64,000 nt of DNA from Anaerolineaceae bacterium (GTDB lineage: Bacteria; Chloroflexota; Anaerolineae; Aggregatilineales; Phototrophicaceae). The stretch spans positions 62,001-126,000 of the forward strand of contig REDR01000123.1 in the NCBI GenBank assembly GCA_007693385.1. The letters are read 5' to 3'. Under the pieces are notes generated by a model that saw nothing but the letters and a program-made list of their open reading frames with translations, made no database searches and was not told the origin of the DNA. Shown here piece after piece: positions 1 through 8,234 of this stretch. Both the position numbers and the translations under genes were made by a program. The number at the start of each line of letters is the position of its first letter. Position 1 is the stretch's first letter.

Positions 1-1896
1 TATGACGCCGATCATGTATTGACCGGATTGTATATCGTCGGGGAGATGCGCGGCGAAGTCGCCCAACTCCGGCGAGTGGTGCGGGTTTGCTGTCTCGTTC
101 GCGCCGAATAGTTTAACTTTGATCTGGCCGTTTGTGCCGGTGTATTTGATCGCGTTGGATAGTAGATTTTGCCAGACACGGGTGATGTCGGATTTCTCGC
201 CGATGATGTGTGTTCCCCCGCCGTTGATCTCAACCTCTATTTGTTGTCCCTTTAGTGCCGCTTGCTCTTTGAGTTCATTGGCGACGATTTCTAGCACTTG
301 ACCGGTGTCGAAGATGGTATCGCCGCGCCGCCCATGTCGCGCATCGAAACGGCTGACATCCAGAATAGCGGTCATCAATTCTTTTAGGCGTTCCGCCTGT
401 TCGGAGATTTGCGCCACTTTTTCGCGCTTGCGCTCGTCACTCAGGCGATCATAGTAATGTTGTATCGTGCTGGCGCTCAACAGAATGGCGCTGACCGGCG
501 TCCGCAGGTCATGGCTGGCAACTGAAATGAATTGATCTTTCAGGCGCTCGACTTCTTTCAGGTGCGAAATGTCATACAGGGTACAGACCACATGACCGGC
601 GTTTTCCGGCAATAAACTCAACGAGACTTCAGCCTCGAATGTAGCGCCGTCTTTGGTGGTTAAACACGCTTCAATCGGCGATCGCGGTATTTCAGATGTA
701 TGCACCGTCCGCCATAGCTTCATCAGCGCCGGTTGGCTGTCATCGTCAAAGATGTCCCATAACGAATGACCGAGTAACGCTTGTGATTCGTACCCCATCC
801 TGCGATCAAATGCCGGGTTGGTGGTGTCGATTTGCCCTTCAGCATTGACCAACAGGATCGGCGTACTGACGTTATTCAGGCGACGGTTGACACGCTGTAA
901 TTGTTTGGTGCGCGTCTTGACGGTGGCTTCCAGACGTTTGTTGGAGTCCGCCAGCATCTTTTCCGCCATGACGCGCTCGGTGATGTCCTCATGCGCCACA
1001 ACCACGCGGATAGCGTTATCTTCGCCGGTTCTGAAGTGCGTCACACGGACGATATACCACCGTGTTTCTTGCCCGTTGCGGCACGGGTATTCTAATGAGA
1101 AACTATCGCGTTCACCGGTGATGACCGCGTTCATTCCGCGCATAATCGTCTGTGCGGTGACGGCATCTTCGCTGAGTGGATCGACGCCGCGCAGTACATC
1201 GAGATAGTTCACGCCGACGTCGGTCTTTGCTGGCACGGCTTGGGTGTTGTCGGTGACTGCGTGCCATGCTGTGTTAACCGCGATGATCGTACCTTCTGCG
1301 TCTAAAATGGCGATTTGCGCGGAGAGCGCGTTCAGCGTCGCGTGGACGAATGCTTCTGATTCGCGCAGATGGCGCTCGTTTTGCTTGAATGCAGTGATGT
1401 CTTCTTTGACGGCGATGAAGTGAGTGATATTTCCGCCGCTATCATCCTGCACCGGCGCGATGCGGGCATATTCCCAGTACAGCGAGCCGTCTTTCTTGCA
1501 ATTATGCAACTCGCCTTCCCACTGCTGGCCGCTTGTGATGGTCGCCCACAGATCAGCGTATACGTGCGGCGGGTTGAGACCGGACTTGAGCATACGCGGC
1601 GTGTTACCGAGCGATTCGCTCAGTGTGTAGCCGGTTAATTTCGTGAAGTATGGATTGACGTATTGAATCTCACCCTCAGCATCCGTGACAATGATGCTGG
1701 CGGGTGTGCGGTTGACCACATGCGAGAGAACACATAATTCGGGAAATTTTTCTGCGCCGTTTTGTTGACGTAAACAGACTTGCCGCGCTTCCAATAGTCG
1801 GATTTGCGCTTCTGCCTGTGTCAGCGCTTTTGATCGGCTGTCAAGCTGGTCTTGTAACTCGGCGATCTGTTGACGTAGTGTTGTTTCTGTTTGCAT
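1..1896 (-). CDS. Multi-PAS sensor histidine kinase, C-terminus cut by window edge
   Basis: Read directly from the minus strand; the ORF track missed it because it runs off the window without a stop. Translation from ATG at 1896 gives 632 residues in frame to base 1. A short coiled-coil N-terminus (MQTETTLRQQ) is followed by about three PAS domains (first around 54-170 with IIVTDAEGEIQYVNP; others around 180-300 and 330-450). A HisKA helix follows with the phospho-acceptor His in VASHDLRTPVSA (about residue 462), then the N-box NLLSNAIKYT of the HATPase domain. The G-boxes lie beyond the edge. No signal peptide or membrane segment is seen, so it is likely a cytoplasmic kinase; the PAS ligand is unknown. 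No response regulator is adjacent. Confidence 0.9.
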   Translation of the reverse strand, partial: MQTETTLRQQIAELQDQLDSRSKALTQAEAQIRLLEARQVCLRQQNGAEKFPELCVLSHVVNRTPASIIVTDAEGEIQYVNPYFTKLTGYTLSESLGNTPRMLKSGLNPPHVYADLWATITSGQQWEGELHNCKKDGSLYWEYARIAPVQDDSGGNITHFIAVKEDITAFKQNERHLRESEAFVHATLNALSAQIAILDAEGTIIAVNTAWHAVTDNTQAVPAKTDVGVNYLDVLRGVDPLSEDAVTAQTIMRGMNAVITGERDSFSLEYPCRNGQETRWYIVRVTHFRTGEDNAIRVVVAHEDITERVMAEKMLADSNKRLEATVKTRTKQLQRVNRRLNNVSTPILLVNAEGQIDTTNPAFDRRMGYESQALLGHSLWDIFDDDSQPALMKLWRTVHTSEIPRSPIEACLTTKDGATFEAEVSLSLLPENAGHVVCTLYDISHLKEVERLKDQFISVASHDLRTPVSAILLSASTIQHYYDRLSDERKREKVAQISEQAERLKELMTAILDVSRFDARHGRRGDTIFDTGQVLEIVANELKEQAALKGQQIEVEINGGGTHIIGEKSDITRVWQNLLSNAIKYTGTNGQIKVKLFGANETANPHHSPELGDFAAHLPDDIQSGQYMIGVI

Positions 1897-2167
1897 GGAT
1901 ACGTTAACTCACTCACAAATTGCAATTGTTACGATATATCTTCATGATCGTTCATTCTGCATTTTTTGTCATGTCGGGAAAGTTTGATACTTTCTGCACG
2001 GTATCTTGTGATTAATTTGACTTGTGGCAAAGTCGTGTCGCGTATAACATGGTGCATGATAACACATGCGACTATCGCCGCATTTTGAGCGGCTTCCTCG
2101 CTTCATTGGAACCCCGCGCGGTGGTGCAAAGAGCGCCTGACCGCCGTAACAGTTAGGAGAAATATCT

Positions 2168-3484
2168 ATGAAAGATTCCACCCGGAAGTGGTTGTGGCTT
2201 CTTCTTTACTTTGTGATTCTGCTGGCGCCACTTCTTATAGTCATGATCGGACCGCGCCCTGAACCGCGCGAGTTCTGGCGAGAGCTATCAGTCGCGCTGG
2301 GGTTTGTCGGGTTGGCGCTGGTCGGCACGCAGTTTATCCCGACTGCACGATTGCAAATCCTGTCTAATCTATTCTCGATGGACGAAGTGTACTACTACCA
2401 TCTGCGGGCGGCATTGGTCGGCTTCGTGTTGATATTGGCGCATCCGTTGATCCTGTTCATGTTTAACCCAACGTCGGTACGCCTGCTCAATCCGATGACC
2501 GCACCCGCCCGCGCTACGTTCGGCGTCATCGCTGTGCTGGCGATGATCGGCATTATGGTCACGTCGATTTATCGCAAGCAACTCAACATCAAATATGAGG
2601 TATGGCGCACTTTTCACATGATCTTCGCGGTGGTGATGGTGTTGACGGCGATGCTTCATGTATTGGGCGTGGACTATTATCTGGCTAGCCCGCTACAGCG
2701 CGGCCTATGGACGGTGTTAACGGTGGTCTGGCTGGGCTTGATCGTCAACACGCGCTTATTGAAGCCGGTGCGACAGCTTTCCGTCCCATACAAAGTAACC
2801 GAGATTCGTCCGGAAGTCGATTACGTCTGGACGCTGGTCATCAAACCGGATGGACATGACGGATTGCGCTTCATCCCCGGTCAATTCGTCTGGCTCATCA
2901 TTCAGCGCCCACCGTTTGCCATCCGTCAACATCCGTTCTCGATAGCGTCTAGCGCGGAGGAACACGACCATCTGGAATTTACCATCGGCGAAGCGGGTGA
3001 CTTCACAGCTAAGATCGGCGAAGTGCCGGTTGGGGCGCGTGTCTATGTCGATGGCCCGCACGGTAGCTTTAGCATTGATAAGTATGACGCGCCGGGCTAC
3101 GTGTTCATCGCCGGTGGCATCGGTTCACCGCCGATCATGAGCATGATCCGCACATTGGCTGATCGTGGTAGCGACAAACCGCTATGGCTGTTTTACGGCA
3201 ATGTGAAATATGAATCCATCGCTTATCGTGAAGAATTAGAAGCCTTGCAGGACACTTTGAACCTGAAAGTGATTCATGTGCTGGAAAAACCGTCGGAAGA
3301 CTGGGAAGGGGAGTCCGGCTTCATCAGTGCCGAGATACTTGACCGGCATTTATCGCAAGATCGGAATGATATGATCTATTTCATCTGCGGCCCGGTGCCG
3401 ATGATCGGCGCGATGTTGACCGCATTGAAGCAGATCGAAGTTCCGTTGGTTAATGTGCATACTGAACAATACGATATGGTGTAG
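2168..3484 (+). CDS. NOX/ferric-reductase-type transmembrane flavocytochrome oxidoreductase
   Basis: 438 residues. The N-terminal half is a ferric-reductase-like membrane domain of about six helices with His78/His92 and His150/His164. Each pair is 14 residues apart, the spacing used to bind two stacked b hemes in NOX/FRE proteins. The C-terminal half is a ferredoxin-reductase-like module with the FAD motif RQHPFSIAS (about 253-261), an NAD(P) site GGIGSPPIMSMIR and the terminal CGPVPMIGAM motif. The family moves electrons from cytoplasmic NAD(P)H through FAD and two hemes to an acceptor outside the membrane. The start has a clear AGGAG. The 30-residue membrane peptide and the pentaheme cytochrome just downstream are plausible partners; the final acceptor is not shown by sequence. 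Confidence 0.88.
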   Translation: MKDSTRKWLWLLLYFVILLAPLLIVMIGPRPEPREFWRELSVALGFVGLALVGTQFIPTARLQILSNLFSMDEVYYYHLRAALVGFVLILAHPLILFMFNPTSVRLLNPMTAPARATFGVIAVLAMIGIMVTSIYRKQLNIKYEVWRTFHMIFAVVMVLTAMLHVLGVDYYLASPLQRGLWTVLTVVWLGLIVNTRLLKPVRQLSVPYKVTEIRPEVDYVWTLVIKPDGHDGLRFIPGQFVWLIIQRPPFAIRQHPFSIASSAEEHDHLEFTIGEAGDFTAKIGEVPVGARVYVDGPHGSFSIDKYDAPGYVFIAGGIGSPPIMSMIRTLADRGSDKPLWLFYGNVKYESIAYREELEALQDTLNLKVIHVLEKPSEDWEGESGFISAEILDRHLSQDRNDMIYFICGPVPMIGAMLTALKQIEVPLVNVHTEQYDMV

Positions 3485-3521
3485 TTATAAGAATTAACGA
3501 TTGATGAGAGAAGGGGGTTTC

Positions 3522-3614
3522 ATGTATAGGACTTATGCAATCGGTCTGGTGTGGGCGACATTTGTTGTGCTGGTGCTGGCATCAGTGATATTCGCATTGT
3601 TGCGAACGCTGTAA
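3522..3614 (+). CDS. 30-residue single-pass membrane peptide
   Basis: Too short for the ORF track. ATG at 3522 is preceded by a strong purine-rich ribosome binding site (GAGAGAAGGGGG) and the frame closes with TAA at 3612-3614. The product is almost one hydrophobic helix (VWATFVVLVLASVIFALL) with a basic N-terminal end (MYRTY) and an Arg near the C-terminus. It lies 37 bp after the flavocytochrome gene and 36 bp before the multiheme cytochrome, on the same strand, so I infer a small subunit or assembly factor of that electron-transfer complex. No family is recognised. The good RBS and position argue against chance. Confidence 0.6.
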   Translation: MYRTYAIGLVWATFVVLVLASVIFALLRTL

Positions 3615-3650
3615 ATTCGTCACCTGTGGCGAAACCTTAGGAGTTGATTC

Positions 3651-4787
3651 ATGATTAAAAAGTTTTTCGATTTAGTTCTACAGTATCGCGTCGCGTTGTT
3701 CGCGCTGGTGCTGGTCGGGTTGCCAGCGTTGATTATCGCTGTGGCGATCATGCGCGTACAAAGTACGGAGTCGGTGGAGACAATCACCGCACACTGGACG
3801 ATCTCCGGCCATGCTGATTTCACGTCGCGTTCTTTCACATTCTGGGATGATAACGATCCGCCTATGGTTCCGGCGGATTGTGCGGCGTGTCATAGCTTAC
3901 ATGGCATGCTCGATTTCGTCGGTGAGCGCGGCACAGCCGCCGGTTCTGTCTCGGCGGATATGCCTATCGGGAGCGTCGTCTCCTGTGCGGCGTGCCATAA
4001 TGACGCGGTACATCAGATGCAGATGGTTACATTCCCCTCATCGGCGGTTGTGGAAGCGCGGGGCAGTGAAGCTAGTTGCTTGATGTGCCATCAGGGGACG
4101 GAATCGGCTGATAGCGTCGATCAGGCAATCGGCGGTCTGGATGATGATGTTGTGTATGATGAGCTGGGTTTCATCAATGTGCATTATCATGTATCCGCCG
4201 CCACCATGATGGGCACGACAGCGCGGGGCGGTTATGAGTACCCGATGGCGGTCTATGAAGGACGCTTCGAGCATACGCCGGATTTTCAAACGTGTAGCAG
4301 TTGCCACGACGCCCACAATCTGCGCGTCGAGCCGTTGCAGTGTAGCACATGCCATTCTAACGTAGTCACTTATGAGGATTTGCGCGATATACGCGATGAT
4401 CGCACGGACTATGACGGCGACGGCGATACACGTAAAGGTATCGCGCTAGAGATCGACACCTTTCACGACATCTTATATGAGGCGATCCGCACCTATGCCG
4501 ACGAAGTGCTGGACGCACCCATCGTCTATAGTTCGCAACGCTTCCCGTATTTCTTCAACGATGTCAGCGAGGGCGGCGAAATCGACCCGGCTGATTTGAA
4601 CTTCGGCAACCGTTACACTACATGGTCGCCGCGTCTGGTGCGCGTCGCGTATAACTATCATTTCGTGCAGAAAGACCCGGGCGCTTACGCACACAATCCG
4701 CGTTACACGTTGCAACTGCTGTATGACAGCATCAGCGACATCAACCAGAGCGTGCCGGTTGAAATGGCCGCGTTGACCCGCCCGTAG
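3651..4787 (+). CDS. Membrane-anchored pentaheme c-type cytochrome
   Basis: 378 residues. One N-terminal membrane anchor (about 12-34) with no cleavage signal is followed by an exported domain with five CXXCH heme-attachment motifs at 77-81, 112-116, 143-147, 215-219 and 231-235. Many further His residues (HYH 178-180, HDAH) could be distal ligands. After the hemes there is an Asp-rich loop (DYDGDGDTRKG) that resembles a calcium-binding turn, and a conserved-looking C-terminal part (DPGAYAHNPRYTLQLLYDSI). The RBS is TTAGGAG. The product would face the outside of the membrane and pass electrons between the flavocytochrome upstream and a periplasmic or extracellular acceptor. The direction of flow is an inference. 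Confidence 0.85.
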   Translation: MIKKFFDLVLQYRVALFALVLVGLPALIIAVAIMRVQSTESVETITAHWTISGHADFTSRSFTFWDDNDPPMVPADCAACHSLHGMLDFVGERGTAAGSVSADMPIGSVVSCAACHNDAVHQMQMVTFPSSAVVEARGSEASCLMCHQGTESADSVDQAIGGLDDDVVYDELGFINVHYHVSAATMMGTTARGGYEYPMAVYEGRFEHTPDFQTCSSCHDAHNLRVEPLQCSTCHSNVVTYEDLRDIRDDRTDYDGDGDTRKGIALEIDTFHDILYEAIRTYADEVLDAPIVYSSQRFPYFFNDVSEGGEIDPADLNFGNRYTTWSPRLVRVAYNYHFVQKDPGAYAHNPRYTLQLLYDSISDINQSVPVEMAALTRP

Positions 4788-4807
4788 TAACGATTAGCGC
4801 GGGGCGA

Positions 4808-5683
4808 CTAAGACGCACACGAATAGCCGCTATGCACGGTGGATATGTCCTCGTGCATAGTGGCTATCACCGCCGCGTTCGCGTTATCCTCCTGCGGTGT
4901 GGTGATCGGGATGACGAGTGGCCGCCCTGTGATGGGGTGCGGCGTGATGATGGCAGGCATGTTGAACGCTGATAAGATCGTCTCCGCCGTCAAGACTTCT
5001 TCGGCAGTTCCACAGGCCAACAAATCCCCGTCACGCAATACCACGATGCGATCCGCGTATTCCGCCGCAAGATTGAGATCATGCAGGATGACCAGCACGC
5101 CAACGCCCTCTGCGGCGAATCGGCGGGCAACTTTGAGCGTGCCATGCTGGTGCGTCAGATCAAGATTGTTGGTTGGCTCGTCCATCAGCAGATAACGTGG
5201 TTGGCCGTCTATCGGTTCCCATATCTGCGCCAGCACCCGCGCGAATTGGGCGCGTTGTCGTTCGCCGCCGCTTAATGTGGTGTAGGTGCGCTCCGCCAGA
5301 TGCTCGACTTCGGCCACCGCCAGCGCTTGATAGGCGATGTCGTAGTCGCGCTCGCTCTCACGCCCGTTGATGTGCGGACTACGTCCCATCAAGACCACTT
5401 CCAGCACACTAAAGGCGAAATGTAGCGGGACGCTCTGCGAGAGGATGGCGCGGACGCGGGCGCGATCTAACAAAGACCATTTATCCAGTGCCCGTCCGCC
5501 CATCTGCACCGCGCCACTGGCGGCGTCGATGTCGCCGGTGATCGCTTTGAGCAGGGTGGATTTGCCCGCCCCGTTGGGGCCGACGACGGCGACGATCTCG
5601 CCGGGTGCAATGGATAGCGAGACATCGCGTAGTAGTTCTTTTTTACCGACGCGGACGGTGATGTTGTGCGCGTTCAAGGTCAT
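4808..5683 (-). CDS. hmuV: Heme ABC transporter ATP-binding protein (HmuV-like)
   Basis: 291 residues. Walker A GPNGAGKST is at 35-43, the ABC signature LSGGERQRAQ near 140 and Walker B YLLMDEPTNNLDL near 165; an H-loop follows in VILHDLNLAAEYADR. Sequence style matches the HmuV/FecE/BtuD group that powers heme, siderophore or cobalamin import. It overlaps the permease gene by ATGA, so the two are translationally coupled. The frame converges with the cytochrome gene 21 bp away. Substrate assignment as heme comes from subgroup likeness and from the heme-rich neighbourhood; a siderophore or B12 substrate is not excluded. Confidence 0.85.
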   Translation of the reverse strand: MTLNAHNITVRVGKKELLRDVSLSIAPGEIVAVVGPNGAGKSTLLKAITGDIDAASGAVQMGGRALDKWSLLDRARVRAILSQSVPLHFAFSVLEVVLMGRSPHINGRESERDYDIAYQALAVAEVEHLAERTYTTLSGGERQRAQFARVLAQIWEPIDGQPRYLLMDEPTNNLDLTHQHGTLKVARRFAAEGVGVLVILHDLNLAAEYADRIVVLRDGDLLACGTAEEVLTAETILSAFNMPAIITPHPITGRPLVIPITTPQEDNANAAVIATMHEDISTVHSGYSCAS

Positions 5684-6843
5684 ATTAATGTACCCCTCTC
5701 ACGGTCTTTGAGCAATAAATACAGGAAGAATGGTGCCCCGATGAGCGCGGTGACGACGCCTAGCGGAATCTCGCGCCCTTCGGCGATGGTGCGGGCGATC
5801 AAATCCGCACCGACCAGCAACGCCGCGCCTAGAAGCATCGAGCCGGGGATCACGTAGCGATGATCCGGCCCGGCTAGCAGGCGGATGAGGTGCGGTACGA
5901 CCAGCCCGACGAAGCCGACAATGCCGGCGACGGCGACACCCGTGCCGACGGCGACGGCGGCCAGCACGATGATGAATTGTTTGGTGCGCTGAATGTTGAA
6001 GCCGAGATGCTCGGCTTCTATTTCGCCGAATAGCAGAGCGTTAAGCGGACGCGATAGCCACAGCATCGGCACCAGCGATATAAGGATGAACGGGACGACA
6101 GTCTCCACACGTTCCCATGAGCCATCAACCAGACTGCCCAATTGCCAGAAGGTGATGTCGCGTATTTCGCTATCGTCAGCGAAGGCGACCAGCATCCCGA
6201 CACCCGCGCCCGCTAAGGCGTTGAGGGCGATACCGGCCAATAGCATCGTCGGCACACTGGTTCTGCCGTTGACCGTCGCCAGCCGGTAGATGAGCAGGGT
6301 GGTGACGACGCCGCCGATGAAGGAAGCAATCGGGCGCAACGGCACGCCGATCTCGTCGAGACTGCCAGCCAATGGACTCAGCGCGGCGGTGTTGCCTAGC
6401 ACGATGACCAGCGCCGCCGCGAATGCTGAACCCGCCGAGATGCCGATCAAGCCCGGGTCGGCTAGCGGGTTGCGAAACATACCTTGAATAGTTGCGCCTG
6501 CCGCCGCCAGCGATGCGCCGATCAATAGACCGAGTACCACACGCGGCAAGCGAATGTTGATGAGTGTGCCGCGTTGCACGGTACTATATTCCGCCGGATA
6601 GCTGAATGATTCGCCGACGTTGAACGATATATCCGGCTGAATGCCGACTTCATCCGCAAGGATGGTCACCACTTGATCGACCCGTATCGGTAACTGTCCG
6701 CTACCGATAGACAGCAAGCTAACGACCAGCAATAGAGCGCTGAGGCTGGCGGCCAGAAAAACGCCTTTGCGCCGGATGTTGGGCGCGACACGACGGGCGT
6801 TCGTCGTCGTCTCGTGCGGTTGCGGGCGGCTGATCGCGCTCAT
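5680..6843 (-). CDS. hmuU: FecCD-family heme/iron ABC transporter permease
   Basis: 387 residues, with a 30-residue cytoplasmic lead and about ten hydrophobic segments. The FecCD family signature is seen around GASLAAAGATIQGMFRNPLADPG and the following ISAGSAFAAALVIVLGN. The cytoplasmic EAEHLGFN segment and the C-terminal GIVGFVGLVVPHLIRLL and LGVVTALIGAPFFLYLL are typical of BtuC/HmuU permeases. It would dimerise and couple to the ATPase encoded downstream. It overlaps both neighbours by ATGA, giving a tight three-gene operon of binding protein, permease and ATPase. Confidence 0.88.
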   Translation of the reverse strand: MSAISRPQPHETTTNARRVAPNIRRKGVFLAASLSALLLVVSLLSIGSGQLPIRVDQVVTILADEVGIQPDISFNVGESFSYPAEYSTVQRGTLINIRLPRVVLGLLIGASLAAAGATIQGMFRNPLADPGLIGISAGSAFAAALVIVLGNTAALSPLAGSLDEIGVPLRPIASFIGGVVTTLLIYRLATVNGRTSVPTMLLAGIALNALAGAGVGMLVAFADDSEIRDITFWQLGSLVDGSWERVETVVPFILISLVPMLWLSRPLNALLFGEIEAEHLGFNIQRTKQFIIVLAAVAVGTGVAVAGIVGFVGLVVPHLIRLLAGPDHRYVIPGSMLLGAALLVGADLIARTIAEGREIPLGVVTALIGAPFFLYLLLKDRERGTLI

Positions 6844-8069
6844 TCTGGCAGTCCATTGAGGATGTACACGTAGCCATTCGCCGTTGAAATGACCGCTTCG
6901 ATCATATCGGCGGGGACGGCTGTCATCTCCTGCGGCGGGATAGCTCCTTGCAGTATCAACGCCGATAGCTCGGATGCACTCAATTCGGTGTCGGCTAGCG
7001 TCAGGGCATCGTTGTTCGGCGCGAGTACGGTGAGAGGTTCGTCAATGTCTAGCGCTTCCAACTGTCCAGCCCGCCGCAGTTGCGCCTCAAATTGCTCTAG
7101 CGCGGGCGATAGACGGACGACAGCATAGGCCGGACGCGGCAAATCCTCATGTAGCAGATACGTCAGATTGAGGATGGCGTCGCCCAGTCGCGGCGTGAAG
7201 CCGAGCAAGAACAGGTCGTCCATCTGCTCGTAGACGATGCGGCCATTCTGCGCGGCAGGTGTCAACGATATGCCGGGCAAGTTCAAGAAATTTTCAACCC
7301 CGCCGACACGCTCCACGCTCAAAGAAGTTGTCAGGATGATGTCGGGCGCGGCGGCGACAATCGCTTCGGCGGTGAGCGGGATGTAGCCGTCCTCGATGGT
7401 GATGGCGTTCTCCACGTTGACCAACTCAAGCATCTGATGCCCGCCGGACGCCCGTCCTAGCACACCTAGCGCGATGTTGCTCCCCGCAAACACGAACAGC
7501 ACGCGCGGGCGCGTCTCGACCATCTCGACCAACGCTTGAGCGCGTTCGATGTCGCGGCGCATCGCCTCAATGATGGCTTCGGCTTCGTCCGATTTGCCGA
7601 CACCGGCGGCCACCGTGCGGATTTTCTCCGCCGCGCCTTCTGGCGTGTCCTCTGCCGGTACGATCAGAACCGGAATGCCGACGCTTTGAATCAAGCGCAG
7701 GGTATCAACCGGCCCGGCGTCCTCGGTGGTGATGATGAGTGATGGCTCATAAGACAAGACCGGCTCGGCGGATAGAAAGCGCAGATAGCCCACCGTGGGC
7801 AGATCGGCGGTTTGTGGCGGGTAGATGCTGGAGACATCCACCGCGATGATGTTGTCGCCCATGCCTAGATCGTACAGAATTTCAGTCACCGCGCCGCCGA
7901 TGCTGATAATGCGTTCCAGATCAGTCGGGGTGATGGTCACGGTATCGCCGAAGGCATCGACGACGGTATAAACGATCTGGTCGGAGTCGTCGGGAATTTC
8001 ATCTTGTGCAAAAGAGGCGCTTACAGTAAGAATCAACAAAGCGCACAACAGTAAATTACGATAAATCAT
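6840..8069 (-). CDS. hmuT: Heme-binding (HmuT-like) protein with C-terminal FAS1-like domain
   Basis: 409 residues. A signal peptide (MIYRNLLLCALLILTVSASFA) leads to a class III periplasmic binding fold: RIISIGGAVTEILYDLG, VDVSSIYPP, VGYLRFLSAEPVLSYEPSLIITT, and VLFVFAGSNIALGVLGRASGGHQML, which is typical of HmuT. After about residue 315 there is an extra segment, FEAQLRRAGQLEALDIDEPL then TVLAPNNDAL, which matches the core pattern of a fasciclin (FAS1) repeat. FAS1 domains mediate adhesion or matrix contact; their role on a transporter component is not known to me. There is no lipobox Cys, so membrane retention could come from the permease or the FAS1 tail. First gene of the operon, with GAGGAG before the ATG. 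Confidence 0.8.
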   Translation of the reverse strand: MIYRNLLLCALLILTVSASFAQDEIPDDSDQIVYTVVDAFGDTVTITPTDLERIISIGGAVTEILYDLGMGDNIIAVDVSSIYPPQTADLPTVGYLRFLSAEPVLSYEPSLIITTEDAGPVDTLRLIQSVGIPVLIVPAEDTPEGAAEKIRTVAAGVGKSDEAEAIIEAMRRDIERAQALVEMVETRPRVLFVFAGSNIALGVLGRASGGHQMLELVNVENAITIEDGYIPLTAEAIVAAAPDIILTTSLSVERVGGVENFLNLPGISLTPAAQNGRIVYEQMDDLFLLGFTPRLGDAILNLTYLLHEDLPRPAYAVVRLSPALEQFEAQLRRAGQLEALDIDEPLTVLAPNNDALTLADTELSASELSALILQGAIPPQEMTAVPADMIEAVISTANGYVYILNGLPE

Positions 8070-8136
8070 CCGATCTCCTCAAGGCTATGATAGGCCGTAT
8101 GGTGTGTCTGTGCGGGAAAAGCTTTGCACGTTTTTG

Positions 8137-8166
8137 AAGATTTCTATAGATTTTATCCGAAATCTT
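8137..8166. promoter_or_regulatory. Perfect 8-bp inverted repeat in the divergent pnp/heme-importer region
   Basis: Arms AAGATTTC (8137-8144) and GAAATCTT (8159-8166) are separated by 14 bp. Reading the minus strand, TTGCGC followed 18 bp later by TATAGA forms a possible promoter for the heme importer that overlaps the repeat, so a bound repressor could block it. It does not match the classic Fur box. The plus-strand gene has its own -10 (TATAAT at 8198-8203) about 30 bp away. The site is seen; the regulator is unknown. Confidence 0.45.
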
Positions 8167-8234
8167 GCGCAATGTGTAGAGCCTGTGGGTGAGATGGTAT
8201 AATTCTTCATAGATAGAAAAGGACAGATGTCATC

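Noticed and set aside
118-1640. Plus-strand ORFs at 119, 818, 901, 1369 and 1424
   Set aside because: All lie opposite the long minus-strand histidine kinase frame, which runs unbroken from 1896 to base 1 with clear PAS and kinase motifs.
1969-2181. Minus-strand 70-residue ORF between the kinase and flavocytochrome genes
   Set aside because: It overlaps the flavocytochrome RBS and start, has odd composition and no recognisable motif. The 271-bp gap (1897-2167) otherwise shows only a weak promoter and short inverted repeats.
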